Shown piece by piece: positions 34,796 through 44,281 of a stretch of DNA of 64,000 nucleotides. The number at the start of each line of letters is the position of its first letter. Positions within the stretch are counted from its first letter, which is position 1. Made by a program: the position numbers and the translations under genes. Source of the stretch: Roseburia hominis A2-183 (GTDB lineage: Bacteria > Bacillota > Clostridia > Lachnospirales > Lachnospiraceae); contig NC_015977.1 in the NCBI RefSeq assembly GCF_000225345.1, forward strand, positions 816,001 to 880,000, written 5' to 3'. The notes below the pieces were generated by a model that was not told the origin of the DNA, made no database searches, and saw only the letters and a program-made list of their open reading frames with translations.

Positions 34796-35404
34796 GAAAA
34801 GGGATTGCCGCTTTGAGCAGACAATCCCTTTTTGGCGTACGAAGGAATATGATAAGAAGTACATCCTGCCGATTTCTGAGGGAAATGCAGATGGAATATT
34901 CGTTGGAGAAAAATGTGAGCATTTCTTCCGGTTGAATGTTTGCATCGAATTCCGTGTCTCTTCCATGTTTGGACAATCCGACGGGGCATGTCCGACACAC
35001 CGGAGACAATGGGCGGACTTTCTGGTGTCCCTAATGGCACCTCTTCACAGACAATATAAAACCGCGCGAACCGAACTCGCTGGCATCTGCTATTGAAAAT
35101 AGGGCAGATGCCGCCTCAGACAGCGGCTTCGCGCGGTTATGTTTTGTTCAGAGGTGCCAATAAGGGACATACACAAAAGTCCTACAAATTGTCTTCCGGG
35201 ATGCGGACATGACCCGCGGAGTGCTCCAAACTTGGAAAAACACGGATCATCGAAGATGCAAACATTCGGCTGGTTAGAAATGCCACATTTTTTGAACCGA
35301 ATTTCCAGATGCATTCCCTCAGAAATCGATAGGCATGATCTTCCCATTCTATTCCTCGTCGTGCAAAAGGGGTTGGCTGCTCAAAGTGACAATCCGTTTT
35401 TTTG
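34796..35404. repeat. Imperfect palindromic element of about 600 bp
   Basis: Two inverted arms of about 240-250 bases (34796-35072 and 35126-35404) flank a centre with a perfect GGCATCTGC/GCAGATGCC hairpin (35081-35112). Shared blocks include GATTTCTGAGGGAA, GAATGTTTGCATC, CATGTCCG, GGCACCTCT and ACCGCGCGAA; I judge the arms roughly 70 percent alike. Both arms, read outward, encode related short peptide scraps (KGLSAQSGNPF on the left, KGLAAQSDNPF on the right). It fills the gap between glmS and the next gene. The left edge also forms the glmS terminator. No transposase is seen. Confidence 0.7.
34798..34834 (+). terminator. glmS terminator, also the left tip of the palindrome
   Basis: AAAGGGATTG and CAATCCCTTT pair around a 14-base loop and end in a T-run. 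Confidence 0.8.
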
Positions 35405-35485
35405 CGGCAGGATTCGGCAGGGCGGATGCGCACATTTCATCTGGCACCGGCATATGATAATACGAAAAGAATCGATGAGGTTTTT

Positions 35486-36748
35486 ATGCCAGATATCAGA
35501 TATGCACAGAACGAGAATGTGGATCGCGGGGATCTCAGGATGCAGGTCATCGAGCGGGGAACCAGCACGCCGATCGACGATGCAAAAATATCGATCTCCT
35601 ATTCTGGAGATCCCGACAGCACGGTCGAGGAGGTGAACACGGATGCTTCCGGAATGTCCGAAACACTTACGCTTGATACGCCTCCGCTTGAACTGTCAAT
35701 GCAGCCGAGCGAGGTGCAGCCTTACGCGGAGTATACCATTCAGGTCACTGCAAAAGGATATCGTCCGATCAATATCTCCGGCATTGAGGTCTTTTCGGGT
35801 CAGCTGTCGCTGCAGGAAATCCGGATGGACGCCGAGGAAACCACCGAAAGCATGACCGATAACATCGTCATTCCGGCACATACCCTTTTTGCGGAATATC
35901 CGCCCAAGATCGCGGAAGCCGAGATCAAACCCGTCACGGAAACCGGAGAGATCGTTTTAAGCCGTGTGGTGATCCCGGAATATGTGATTGTACATGACGG
36001 CGCTCCGAGTGACCCGACAGCCAGAGACTACTATGTCCGTTATCGGGATTACATCAAAAACGTTGCCTCCAGCGAGATCTATTCGACCTGGCCGGACGCG
36101 ACGATCCGGGCGAATGTTCTTGCCATCATGTCGTTTACGCTCAATCGTGTATACACGGAGTGGTACCGCAACAAAGGCTACAGCTTTACGATCACGTCCT
36201 CCACGGCATATGACCAGAAATTCATGTACGGGCGCAACATTTACCAGAGCATCTCGGATGTGGTGGATGAGATGTTCCAGAACTATCTCTCCAGACCGAA
36301 TGTCAGACAGCCGATCTTAACGCAGTATTGCGACGGGCAGCGCGTGACCTGCAGCAACTGGCTGAGCCAGTGGGGAAGCAAGTATCTCGGCGATCAGAAT
36401 TATGAGACGATTGAGATTCTGCGCTACTATTACGGCAATAACATGTTTATCAACACGGCGGAGGAGGTCTCGGGCATCCCGGCGTCCTGGCCGAGAGTCG
36501 ATCTGTCGGTCGGATCGACGGGAGAAAAGGTTCGGCAGATTCAGGAACAGCTGGCGCGCATCTCGCGTTCCTACCCGGCCATTCCGACGATTACGCCGGA
36601 CGGAATCTACGGGCCGGCAACCAGGGAGGCGGTGGAGCGTTTCCAGAGTATCTTCGGACTTCCGGTCACGGGAGTGATCGACTTTCGAACCTGGTACCGT
36701 ATTTCCGAGATTTATGTCGCGGTTACGCGCATTGCGGAGCTGGTTTAG
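35486..36748 (+). CDS. Peptidoglycan-binding domain protein
   Basis: 420 residues, no signal peptide. N-terminal beta-rich region (about 10-115) like a carboxypeptidase-regulatory repeat, a middle alpha-helical region (about 165-340; NVLAIMSFTLNRVYTEWYRNKG, as in SpoIID- or SleB-related clostridial proteins) and a C-terminal PG_binding_1 domain (about 352-415; LSVGSTGEKVRQIQEQL, DGIYGPATREAVERFQ). Such proteins are common in spore-forming clostridia and often spore-associated. ATG 35486 has GAGG 5 bases before; the TTG-started longer frame runs into the palindromic element. Confidence 0.8.
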   Translation: MPDIRYAQNENVDRGDLRMQVIERGTSTPIDDAKISISYSGDPDSTVEEVNTDASGMSETLTLDTPPLELSMQPSEVQPYAEYTIQVTAKGYRPINISGIEVFSGQLSLQEIRMDAEETTESMTDNIVIPAHTLFAEYPPKIAEAEIKPVTETGEIVLSRVVIPEYVIVHDGAPSDPTARDYYVRYRDYIKNVASSEIYSTWPDATIRANVLAIMSFTLNRVYTEWYRNKGYSFTITSSTAYDQKFMYGRNIYQSISDVVDEMFQNYLSRPNVRQPILTQYCDGQRVTCSNWLSQWGSKYLGDQNYETIEILRYYYGNNMFINTAEEVSGIPASWPRVDLSVGSTGEKVRQIQEQLARISRSYPAIPTITPDGIYGPATREAVERFQSIFGLPVTGVIDFRTWYRISEIYVAVTRIAELV

Positions 36749-36760
36749 AGGTTGGTTTTT

Positions 36761-36803
36761 TCCCCGGTTTGTGATAGAATAAGTTACAAACTGGGGACTT
36801 TTT
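36761..36803 (+). terminator. Terminator before truA
   Basis: TCCCCGGTTTGT and ACAAACTGGGGA pair with one mismatch, then ACTTTTTT. The truA ribosome site GGAG starts immediately after the T-run. Confidence 0.8.
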
Positions 36804-36814
36804 TGGAGAATTTT

Positions 36815-37585
36815 ATGGCGAATTACAGGATGACAATACAGTATGACGGCACGCGCTACAGCGGATGGCAGAGCCAGCATGCGACGGACGCGACGATCCA
36901 GGGCAAGCTTGAGACTGTTCTGACACGGATGACGGGACAGCAGGTGGATGTCATAGGTTCCGGGAGAACCGATGCGGGAGTACATGCCATCGGGCAGGTT
37001 GCCAATTTTCATCTTAAGCAGCCGCGCAATACGGGGGAGCTGCTGGATGGATTGAACCGTTACCTTCCGGAGGATATTGCCGTAAGCAGCCTGACAGAGG
37101 TGGACGAGCGGTTTCACAGCCGCTATCAGGCAGTGTGCAAAACCTACCGCTACCGGATTCATACGGGAGAGGTTCCGGACGTCTTTGCGCGCAGGTATGT
37201 GTATGATTACAGGATTCCGCTTGATGTGGAAAGGATGCGGGAGGCGGCGGGACTTCTTCTGGGGGAGCATGATTTTAAGTCGTTCTGCGGCAATACAAGA
37301 ATGAAAAAGTCCACAGTGCGGACGCTTTATGAAATTCGTGTGGAGGAACACGAATCGGAGATAGATCTTTTTTTCACGGGGAACGGTTTTTTACAGAATA
37401 TGGTGCGGATTCTGACGGGGACACTGATTGAGGTGGGAGACGGCAGAAGAGAGCCGGGGAGTATGACGGACGTGCTTGCCAGGAGGGACAGACAGGCGGC
37501 GGGCTACACGGCACCGGCACTGGGGCTGGCGCTTCTCTCCGTGGAATACGAAGGCGACGGGCAGAATACGATGGAACAGGCATAA
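36815..37585 (+). CDS. truA: tRNA pseudouridine(38-40) synthase
   Basis: 256 residues. Catalytic aspartate in GSGRTDAGVHA; also YDGTRYSGWQ and the C-terminal FLQNMVRILTGTLIEVG, the TruA signatures. It modifies positions 38-40 of tRNA anticodon arms. ATG 36815 has GGAGAA upstream. The stop is followed at once by recJ. Confidence 0.96.
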   Translation: MANYRMTIQYDGTRYSGWQSQHATDATIQGKLETVLTRMTGQQVDVIGSGRTDAGVHAIGQVANFHLKQPRNTGELLDGLNRYLPEDIAVSSLTEVDERFHSRYQAVCKTYRYRIHTGEVPDVFARRYVYDYRIPLDVERMREAAGLLLGEHDFKSFCGNTRMKKSTVRTLYEIRVEEHESEIDLFFTGNGFLQNMVRILTGTLIEVGDGRREPGSMTDVLARRDRQAAGYTAPALGLALLSVEYEGDGQNTMEQA

Positions 37586-37591
37586 GTGAAG

Positions 37592-39346
37592 ATGGAAAAG
37601 TGGTATGAAATAAAAAAAGGCGCCGATTTTCAGGCGATTGCAGAACGGTTTGGCATCAGTCCCGTGACAGCGCGGCTGATCCGCAACCGCGGGGTGATCG
37701 GTGATGCGGCGATTGATAAATATCTGAACGGCACATGCAGGGATCTGTATGATCCGCATCTGCTTTATGAGTCAGAGAAGCTGGTTTGTATCCTGTCAGA
37801 AAAGATAAGGCAGGGAAGACCGATCCGGATCATTGGAGATTACGACATCGACGGCGTGATGTCTACCTATATTCTGTATCAGGGGATCACACGATGCGGC
37901 GGCAGTGTGTCCTGCGCGATTCCCGACCGCATGCGTGACGGCTACGGCATCAACGAGCATCTGATCGATGCGGCGTATGAGGAGGGGATGGACACGATCA
38001 TCACCTGCGACAACGGCATTGCAGCCATCAATGAGATTGCGCATGCGAAAGAGCTGGGGATGACGGTTCTGGTGACGGATCACCATGAGATTCCCTATGT
38101 GGAGGAGCAGGGAGTGCGGCGGTATCTGCGGAGCGCGGCGGATGCCATTGTGAATCCGAAGCAGCAGGAGTGTTCCTATCCGTACAAAGGGCTCTGCGGG
38201 GCGACGGTGGCGTGGAAGATTATACAGCTGCTTTACGAGAAGTTTTGTATTGACGCGGAGGAGGCATTCGCGTTTCTGGAATTTGTGGCGTTTGCGACAG
38301 TGGGCGATGTCATGGAACTGACGGATGAGAACCGGATTCTGGTGCGGGAGGGATTAAAGCGGCTGCACCGGACAGCGAACCTTGGCATGCGCGCCTTGAT
38401 TTTACAGAATCAGCTGACGCCGGAGCAGATCACATCGTACCATATCGGATTTGTGCTTGGTCCCTGCGTCAACGCCAGCGGTCGGCTGGAGACAGCCAAA
38501 ATTGCGCTGAATCTTTTCTTGCAAAAAAACGAGATTAATGCAGGGAAAATTGCAAAAGAACTTGTGGAACTGAACGCACAGCGCAAAAGCATGACGGCAG
38601 ACGGCGTGGAACTGGCAAAACAGATCGTCGACGAGGGAACAGCGGGCGAGAAGGTGCTGGTGATCTATTTGCCTGGGGTGCATGAAAGCCTGGCGGGGAT
38701 CATTGCGGGGAGAATCCGGGAGTCCTACCACAAGCCGGTATTTGTTCTGACGGACGGCGAGGAAGGGGTGAAGGGGTCCGGCAGATCCACGGAAGCGTAC
38801 TCGATGTATGACGAGATGTGCAAGTGCCGGGAATGTTTTTCAAAATTCGGCGGACATCCGATGGCGGCAGGGCTGTCGCTGCGCGAAGATGTGGCGGTAT
38901 TCCGCGGCAAAATAAATGCCTGCTGTGAATTGACAGAAGAAGATTTTATACCTAAGATAAGGATAGATATGGCAATGCCTGCCGCGTATCCGACGATCGG
39001 GCTGATCCGGGAGCTGGCGCGCTTAGAGCCGTTTGGAAATGGCAACAGTAAGCCACAGTTCGCGGACAGGGAGCTTGCGCTTCTGCGGGCGTCTGTGGTG
39101 GGCAGGAACCAGAATGTGTTGAAGCTGTCCCTTATGACGGCGGCGGGAGAACATGTCTCTGCGGTCTATTTTGGGGATGTGGAGGCATGGAAGCAGTATT
39201 ACAGCGAAAAATACGGGCAGACGGAGGTGGACGCTGCGCTTCGCGGCAGGGCGAATGCCATCCGGATGTCGGTGATTTACTATCCGGAAATCAATGTATA
39301 TCAGGGAATGGAGAGTGTCCAGCTCATCATTCGCAACTATAAATAG
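37592..39346 (+). CDS. recJ: Single-stranded-DNA exonuclease RecJ (DHH family)
   Basis: 584 residues. Manganese-site motifs IGDYDIDGVMSTY, CDNGIAA and VTDHHEIP (DHH), followed by GPCVNASGR and the DHHA1 motif GGHPMAAGLSL. 5'-3' exonuclease used in repair and recombination. The start at ATG 37592 (MEKWYEIKK) fits relatives; GTG 37586 is possible. It follows truA with almost no gap, so translation is probably coupled. Confidence 0.95.
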   Translation: MEKWYEIKKGADFQAIAERFGISPVTARLIRNRGVIGDAAIDKYLNGTCRDLYDPHLLYESEKLVCILSEKIRQGRPIRIIGDYDIDGVMSTYILYQGITRCGGSVSCAIPDRMRDGYGINEHLIDAAYEEGMDTIITCDNGIAAINEIAHAKELGMTVLVTDHHEIPYVEEQGVRRYLRSAADAIVNPKQQECSYPYKGLCGATVAWKIIQLLYEKFCIDAEEAFAFLEFVAFATVGDVMELTDENRILVREGLKRLHRTANLGMRALILQNQLTPEQITSYHIGFVLGPCVNASGRLETAKIALNLFLQKNEINAGKIAKELVELNAQRKSMTADGVELAKQIVDEGTAGEKVLVIYLPGVHESLAGIIAGRIRESYHKPVFVLTDGEEGVKGSGRSTEAYSMYDEMCKCRECFSKFGGHPMAAGLSLREDVAVFRGKINACCELTEEDFIPKIRIDMAMPAAYPTIGLIRELARLEPFGNGNSKPQFADRELALLRASVVGRNQNVLKLSLMTAAGEHVSAVYFGDVEAWKQYYSEKYGQTEVDAALRGRANAIRMSVIYYPEINVYQGMESVQLIIRNYK

Positions 39347-39375
39347 AACGTGGCGGGTGGACAGAAGGAGTAGCT

Positions 39376-40332
39376 ATGTTTAGTGGAAAGAGAGAAAAGG
39401 CTTTATTAGAAGAGGAACTTGCGGCATTAAGGGAGACGGAGAAGCGCGAGAGGGAGCTGCTCCATAAGATCGCAGGACAGAAGGATACCGCGGAGGAACA
39501 GTTTGCACGCATGACAGCCTCGCGTGCACAGATGGAAAAAGAGATCGAAGAGATCGAACAGCAGATGCAGCAGAACGGGGAGTTGTCGGAGAACGGCGCG
39601 CAGGCGGCGGGAGAACTTCACAATACGTTGATCACAATGAATAACGGAATCGCGACGTTCGACGCCAACCACAGCGTTTTTATGGAGCAGGTGAAGGGGC
39701 AGAATGAAAAGGTCGTCGAGATCGTGGAGAACAACAAGCACTTTACGACGCCGATGAAGCATATCTCGGAGGCTCCGCAGGCGCTTCGCGAGATGCGCCA
39801 GGCACTTGGTGAGAGGGCAGAGCGCATGGAGGAACTGTCGAAAACGATGGGGGTGCTGGCGCTCAATTCTGCGATCGAAGCAGGAAGAATGGGGGAGAGC
39901 GGAACCCGGTTTGTGACGGCGGCAGAGCAGGTGCGTGCATATGCGGACGATTATGAGCAGGAGGCGCTGGCGTTAAAAGACCAGCTTGGGGAGGCGGAAG
40001 AACGGATCGCGTCTCTGGAGGAGCAGGTACACCACTTAAACGAGCTGCTCAAGGAGAATAATATTTCCATGGGAAAGCTTTACCGCGACTGTGCGCAGAA
40101 TATGGCGGCTTATGAGACCGGACAGATTGGGCTGAGGGGGCTGATCCAGGATACGGCGGTCGCGAGAGCAGATGTGCTGCAGCAGTCGGCGGACGAAAAT
40201 GTGCGCGCCAGGGAGGCATTCCTGAAATATGTATCCGGCATGCAGGAGGAACTGGCAGAGCAGAAGAGCAGCGCGGATGAACTGGAGAATGTCTGCAAGA
40301 GCATCCTGCAGTCGGCAGGGGAAGCCGGATGA
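39376..40332 (+). CDS. Soluble coiled-coil protein with chemoreceptor-type signalling tip
   Basis: 318 residues without membrane helix. Almost all coiled coil (residues 5-75 highly charged; 200-318 again). Residues 160-190 (LALNSAIEAGRMGESGTRF then AEQVRAYAD) copy the hairpin tip of methyl-accepting chemotaxis proteins, which binds CheA/CheW. It lacks a sensor domain. It may be a cytosolic partner of a chemosensory array or a signalling-domain protein re-used for another purpose. No chemotaxis genes are near. Confidence 0.7.
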   Translation: MFSGKREKALLEEELAALRETEKRERELLHKIAGQKDTAEEQFARMTASRAQMEKEIEEIEQQMQQNGELSENGAQAAGELHNTLITMNNGIATFDANHSVFMEQVKGQNEKVVEIVENNKHFTTPMKHISEAPQALREMRQALGERAERMEELSKTMGVLALNSAIEAGRMGESGTRFVTAAEQVRAYADDYEQEALALKDQLGEAEERIASLEEQVHHLNELLKENNISMGKLYRDCAQNMAAYETGQIGLRGLIQDTAVARADVLQQSADENVRAREAFLKYVSGMQEELAEQKSSADELENVCKSILQSAGEAG

Positions 40333-40412
40333 TGCCGGTTTTGCTGCAAAGGATACAGAGCAGAGAGTAGGAATCAGAGAGTATAAATAATAAAAAGTGA
40401 GGGAACAATGCT

Positions 40413-41357
40413 ATGACAAAAGAAAAACAGTTCAGTTTTTTATCAAAGGACGGAAAGACGAAGATTCATGCGGTAAAGTGGATGCCGGAGAGCGGAGAGT
40501 ACCGGGCGGTCTTGCAGATCACGCACGGCATGGTGGAGTATATTGAACGCTATAAGCCGTTCGCGGAATTTTTAAATGACCAGGGGGTCCTTGTGGTCGG
40601 ACATGATCATCTGGGACATGGTGCGTCGGTTGCATCCGAGGAGGAATTGGGATATTTTGCAGAGCCGGATCCGAGTGACACGCTCGTCGAGGATATGCAC
40701 ACGCTGCGCACGACGATCCAGACAGAGAACCCCGGCGTGCCGTATTTTATGATGGGACACAGCATGGGATCTTACATGCTGCGCAAATACCTGTGTATTC
40801 ACCCGGAGGGAGTGGCTGGCGCCGTCATCATGGGAACCGGGGCAATGCCGGATAGCACGATGAAGTTTGGACTGTTTTTATGCCGTACGATCGCACTATT
40901 CCGTGGATGGCATTACAGAAGCCGCCTGATGCAGAGCCTTTCCTACAGCAAGCCGTACAAGCGCTACGATTTATATGGAAAGGATTATGCCAACAGCTGG
41001 CTTTCCAAGAACGTGGAGAATGTCAAGGCATACTATGCTGATCCGCGCTGTACATTCCTGTTTACCGTAAATGGTTACAAGGGTCTGATGGAGGCGGTAT
41101 TGTTTGACGATCAGATGGAGAATATAAAAAAGGTCCCGAAAAATCTGCCGCTGTTTTTTGTATCCGGTGCGGACGATCCGGTCGGAGATCTGGGCGAGGG
41201 CGTTAAGAAGGTGTACGGTATGTACAAAGATGCGGGGCTTTCGGATATTACCTACCGCCTGTACGAGAATGACCGTCATGAGATTTTAAACGAGACAGAC
41301 CGCGATCAGGTTATGGCGGATATTGTATCGTGGCTGAACGTGCATGTGGAACTGTAA
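40413..41357 (+). CDS. Alpha/beta hydrolase, lysophospholipase-like
   Basis: 314 residues in the PldB/monoacylglycerol-lipase group. Nucleophile Ser in MGHSMGSYM, Asp probably in SGADDPVGD, His in ENDRHEILNE; the N-terminal ITHGMVEYIERYKPFAEFL and GHDHLGHGAS motifs are typical. It probably cleaves acyl esters of membrane lipids or monoglycerides in the cytosol. No operon partner is clear. Confidence 0.88.
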   Translation: MTKEKQFSFLSKDGKTKIHAVKWMPESGEYRAVLQITHGMVEYIERYKPFAEFLNDQGVLVVGHDHLGHGASVASEEELGYFAEPDPSDTLVEDMHTLRTTIQTENPGVPYFMMGHSMGSYMLRKYLCIHPEGVAGAVIMGTGAMPDSTMKFGLFLCRTIALFRGWHYRSRLMQSLSYSKPYKRYDLYGKDYANSWLSKNVENVKAYYADPRCTFLFTVNGYKGLMEAVLFDDQMENIKKVPKNLPLFFVSGADDPVGDLGEGVKKVYGMYKDAGLSDITYRLYENDRHEILNETDRDQVMADIVSWLNVHVEL

Positions 41358-41416
41358 TCTTGCCGGACAGGTTTCTTAAATTTATATAAATAAATCGGCT
41401 GGAGGGAAAACGTCGG

Positions 41417-41445
41417 TTGTTTTTATGGAAAGTTCGTAGTAAAAT
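41417..41445 (+). promoter_or_regulatory. Promoter of the DUF1002 gene
   Basis: TTGTTT (41417-41422) and TAAAAT (41440-41445) with a 17-base spacer; AAGGAGG precedes the start codon. Confidence 0.6.
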
Positions 41446-41474
41446 AGAGACTTGTTTTGGAAGGAGGATTTCAC

Positions 41475-42557
41475 ATGAAAAAGAATGGAATGAGAGTTAC
41501 CAGTTTATTTCTGGCTGCGGTGATGCTTGCATCGGCGCCTGTGACGGCATCCGCGGCGGATACATCAGCGAATGTAGAGGGAGAGGTTGTCGTAGACCAG
41601 ACAAGTCAGGATCAGACTTCAGCAGAGTCGCAGAATCAGGCAGGGCAGGATCAGACTTCGGCAGAGGCGCAGGATCAGTCAAAGGCTTCGGCAGCGGAGA
41701 ACGCTGCCACGGGAGCAAACAGTGATAACGTGACAATCCAGGCGGATGATAAGCCATATCTTGCGCTGGGAGCGGATCTGACGGATGCCCAGAAGAATAC
41801 GGTGCTTTCCCTGATGGGGATTGATCCGGCGAACCTTGGCAATTATGATGTGGTCTATACAACGAATGCAGAGGAGCATCAGTATCTGGATTCCTATATC
41901 AGTTCCTCACAGATCGGAAGCAAGTCATGGTCTTCCGTTGTGATCGTAAAACGCGATAAGGGAAACGGATTAAATATTTCAACCAGGAATATCAATTACT
42001 GTACAGTCGGCATGTACAAAAATGCGTTGACAACGGCGGGTATTACCGATGCGGATATCATCGTTGCAGGACCGCAGGAGATCTCCGGCACGGCGGCGCT
42101 TGTCGGCGTATTCAAGGCATACCAGGAGATGACAGGTGAGACGATCAATGCGGATATCATCGACGCATCCTTAAATGAGCTCGTGGTTACCGGGCAGTTA
42201 GAACAGTCGATTGCCGGACTTTCCGATGAGGAAGTGGAAGAGTTTATCGCTTACATCAAGTCGGTCATTGCACAGAATGATCTGAAAGATGAGGCGAGCA
42301 TCAACCAGGCGATTGATGATGCCTGCAGCAAATATAATGTGACACTGTCAGATTCCGAGCGCCAGCAGATCGTGGATCTGCTCTTAAAGATTACATCTCT
42401 GGGGATCAATCTTGACAGCCTTGTGGATTATGCGGAGTCACTGTACCATTCCTTTAAGGACGGCGGAGGAGACAGCAGCGTGCTCTCGAGTGTAGGCACA
42501 TTTTTCTCAAATGTATTCAGCTCGATCGCGGACTTCTTTAAGGGATTGTTTTCGTAA
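41475..42557 (+). CDS. Secreted DUF1002 protein (YpuA-like)
   Basis: 360 residues. Signal peptide with cleavage near ASAADTS, then a Gln/Ser/Ala-rich repeat-like linker (DQTSAESQNQAGQDQTSAEA), then DUF1002 (about 95-350; LALGADLTDAQKNTVLSLMGI, GISTRN-like NGLNISTRNINYCTVGMY). The function of the family is unknown; it is exported in many sporulating Firmicutes. ATG 41475 follows AAGGAGG. Confidence 0.88.
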   Translation: MKKNGMRVTSLFLAAVMLASAPVTASAADTSANVEGEVVVDQTSQDQTSAESQNQAGQDQTSAEAQDQSKASAAENAATGANSDNVTIQADDKPYLALGADLTDAQKNTVLSLMGIDPANLGNYDVVYTTNAEEHQYLDSYISSSQIGSKSWSSVVIVKRDKGNGLNISTRNINYCTVGMYKNALTTAGITDADIIVAGPQEISGTAALVGVFKAYQEMTGETINADIIDASLNELVVTGQLEQSIAGLSDEEVEEFIAYIKSVIAQNDLKDEASINQAIDDACSKYNVTLSDSERQQIVDLLLKITSLGINLDSLVDYAESLYHSFKDGGGDSSVLSSVGTFFSNVFSSIADFFKGLFS

Positions 42558-42578
42558 ACGGAGGAGAGGAAGGAATCT

Positions 42579-44258
42579 ATGGTAGACAGAAAGAGACGGC
42601 TGGATTGCGCGAACGGAATCCGGAAAGCAGACATTGTATTAAAGCACGGCAAAGTGTTGAACGTATTCACGGAGGAGATCCTGGAAGCGGATGTTGCAAT
42701 CTGCGGCGACACGATCGTGGGAGTCGGTTCCTACGAGGGGGAGCAGGAGATCGACTGTACCGGAAAATATCTGGTGCCGGGATTTTTGGATGCCCATATG
42801 CATATCGAATCCAGTATGGTATCCCCGGGCGAATTGTCCAAGGTGCTGGTGCAGGCGGGAACGACGACCATTGTTGCGGATCCGCATGAGATTGTCAATG
42901 TGTGCGGCGTGAAGGGAATGGATTATTTTCTGAAATGTGCGGGCAAGGCGCTGGTACATATTTTCTTCATGATTCCGTCCTCTGTTCCGGCAACCGATGT
43001 GGAGACAAACGGATGCGGGGAGTTTCTGGCGTCCGATATGATGAAGTATGTGGATGATGCAAGAGTACTGGGACTCGGGGAGACCATGCGTTTTGTGGAG
43101 TGCTACAAGGGCGAGCGCCGGATGTCGGATAAGCTGGAACTTTTTGCAAAGAAGCACATCGACGGACATGCGCCGGGCATTACAGGAAAGGCGGTACAGG
43201 CGTACCGTCTGGCCGGCGTGGAGAACGATCATGAGTGTGCGAGCCCTGAGGAAGTGCTCGACAAGCTGCGCGCCGGTTTTCACATCTATATCCGTGAGGG
43301 AAGCGGCGCTAAGAATCTTGACACGTTAATCCGCACGCTTTTAGACGCCAATGTGGCGCTCGACCAGTGCGCATTCTGCACCGACGATAAGCATATCGAG
43401 GAGATCCGCAAGGAAGGGCATATCAGCACCTGTATCCGCAAGGCGATTGCACTTGGGGTTCCGGTGGCAAAGGCATACAAGATGGGAAGCTACCAGCCGG
43501 CAATGTTTTACGGGCTTAAGGGATACGGTGCCATCGGAGCCGGATATCACGCCGACATTGTGTTCCTCGATAATCTGGAGGAGGTGCGTCCGACCGATGT
43601 GATGAAGGACGGCAGGATCCTGGGAGAGGAAGACTATAAGAAAGATTATTGGGTTCCAGTGCCGGAGGAACTGCTTCACACGGTTCATGTCGGGGAGCTT
43701 TCCAGAGAGCGGATTCAGCTTGCATGCAACGGAAAGACCGATGTGATACAGATGAATGCGCATCAGATCGTGACGACGCATCTGGTGGAAGAAGTGCCGA
43801 CAGAAAACGGATATTTTGTCCCGAATGAAGTATACAATAAGATCTGTGTGGTGGAACGCCACGGCAAGACCGGAGAGATCGGTGTGGCACCGCTCAAGGG
43901 CTTTGGCGTAAAAGGCGGTGCCGTAGCGACGTCCGTTGCGCACGATTCCCACAATATGATTGTGGCGGGAGACAATGACGATGACATTCTGCTTGCCATC
44001 CGGACTGTGGAGGAGCAGCAGGGCGGCTATGCGATCGTGTCCGGCGGAAAGGTAATCGATGTACTGCCGCTGCCGATCGCGGGTCTTATGAGCGACAGAC
44101 GGTATGAGGAAGTCACGGAAAAGCTCTCTGCCATGCAGAAGGAGACGAGAGAACTTGGTATCTCAGAGAATGTAGATCCGTTTGTTACCCTTTCTTTTAT
44201 GGCGCTTACGGTAATTCCGGAGATCCGTGTCACGGAGCGCGGTGTTTATTTATTCTGA
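42579..44258 (+). CDS. ade: Adenine deaminase
   Basis: 559 residues. Converts adenine to hypoxanthine for purine salvage. Amidohydrolase metal motifs: GFLDAHMHIESSM, ADPHEIVNV, GHAPGI, CTDDKH; the C-terminal Ade block AHDSHNMIVAGDNDDD is complete. GGAGAGGAAGG stands before ATG 42579, 21 bases after the DUF1002 gene. Confidence 0.97.
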   Translation: MVDRKRRLDCANGIRKADIVLKHGKVLNVFTEEILEADVAICGDTIVGVGSYEGEQEIDCTGKYLVPGFLDAHMHIESSMVSPGELSKVLVQAGTTTIVADPHEIVNVCGVKGMDYFLKCAGKALVHIFFMIPSSVPATDVETNGCGEFLASDMMKYVDDARVLGLGETMRFVECYKGERRMSDKLELFAKKHIDGHAPGITGKAVQAYRLAGVENDHECASPEEVLDKLRAGFHIYIREGSGAKNLDTLIRTLLDANVALDQCAFCTDDKHIEEIRKEGHISTCIRKAIALGVPVAKAYKMGSYQPAMFYGLKGYGAIGAGYHADIVFLDNLEEVRPTDVMKDGRILGEEDYKKDYWVPVPEELLHTVHVGELSRERIQLACNGKTDVIQMNAHQIVTTHLVEEVPTENGYFVPNEVYNKICVVERHGKTGEIGVAPLKGFGVKGGAVATSVAHDSHNMIVAGDNDDDILLAIRTVEEQQGGYAIVSGGKVIDVLPLPIAGLMSDRRYEEVTEKLSAMQKETRELGISENVDPFVTLSFMALTVIPEIRVTERGVYLF

Positions 44259-44281
44259 CAGAACAGATGTGAAGGAGATTT

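Noticed and set aside
34573..35040. 155-residue minus-strand frame and related frames over the palindrome
   Set aside because: Frames overlap the glmS 3' end, carry no family motif and the right arm has stop codons in the matching frame; treated as repeat, not gene.
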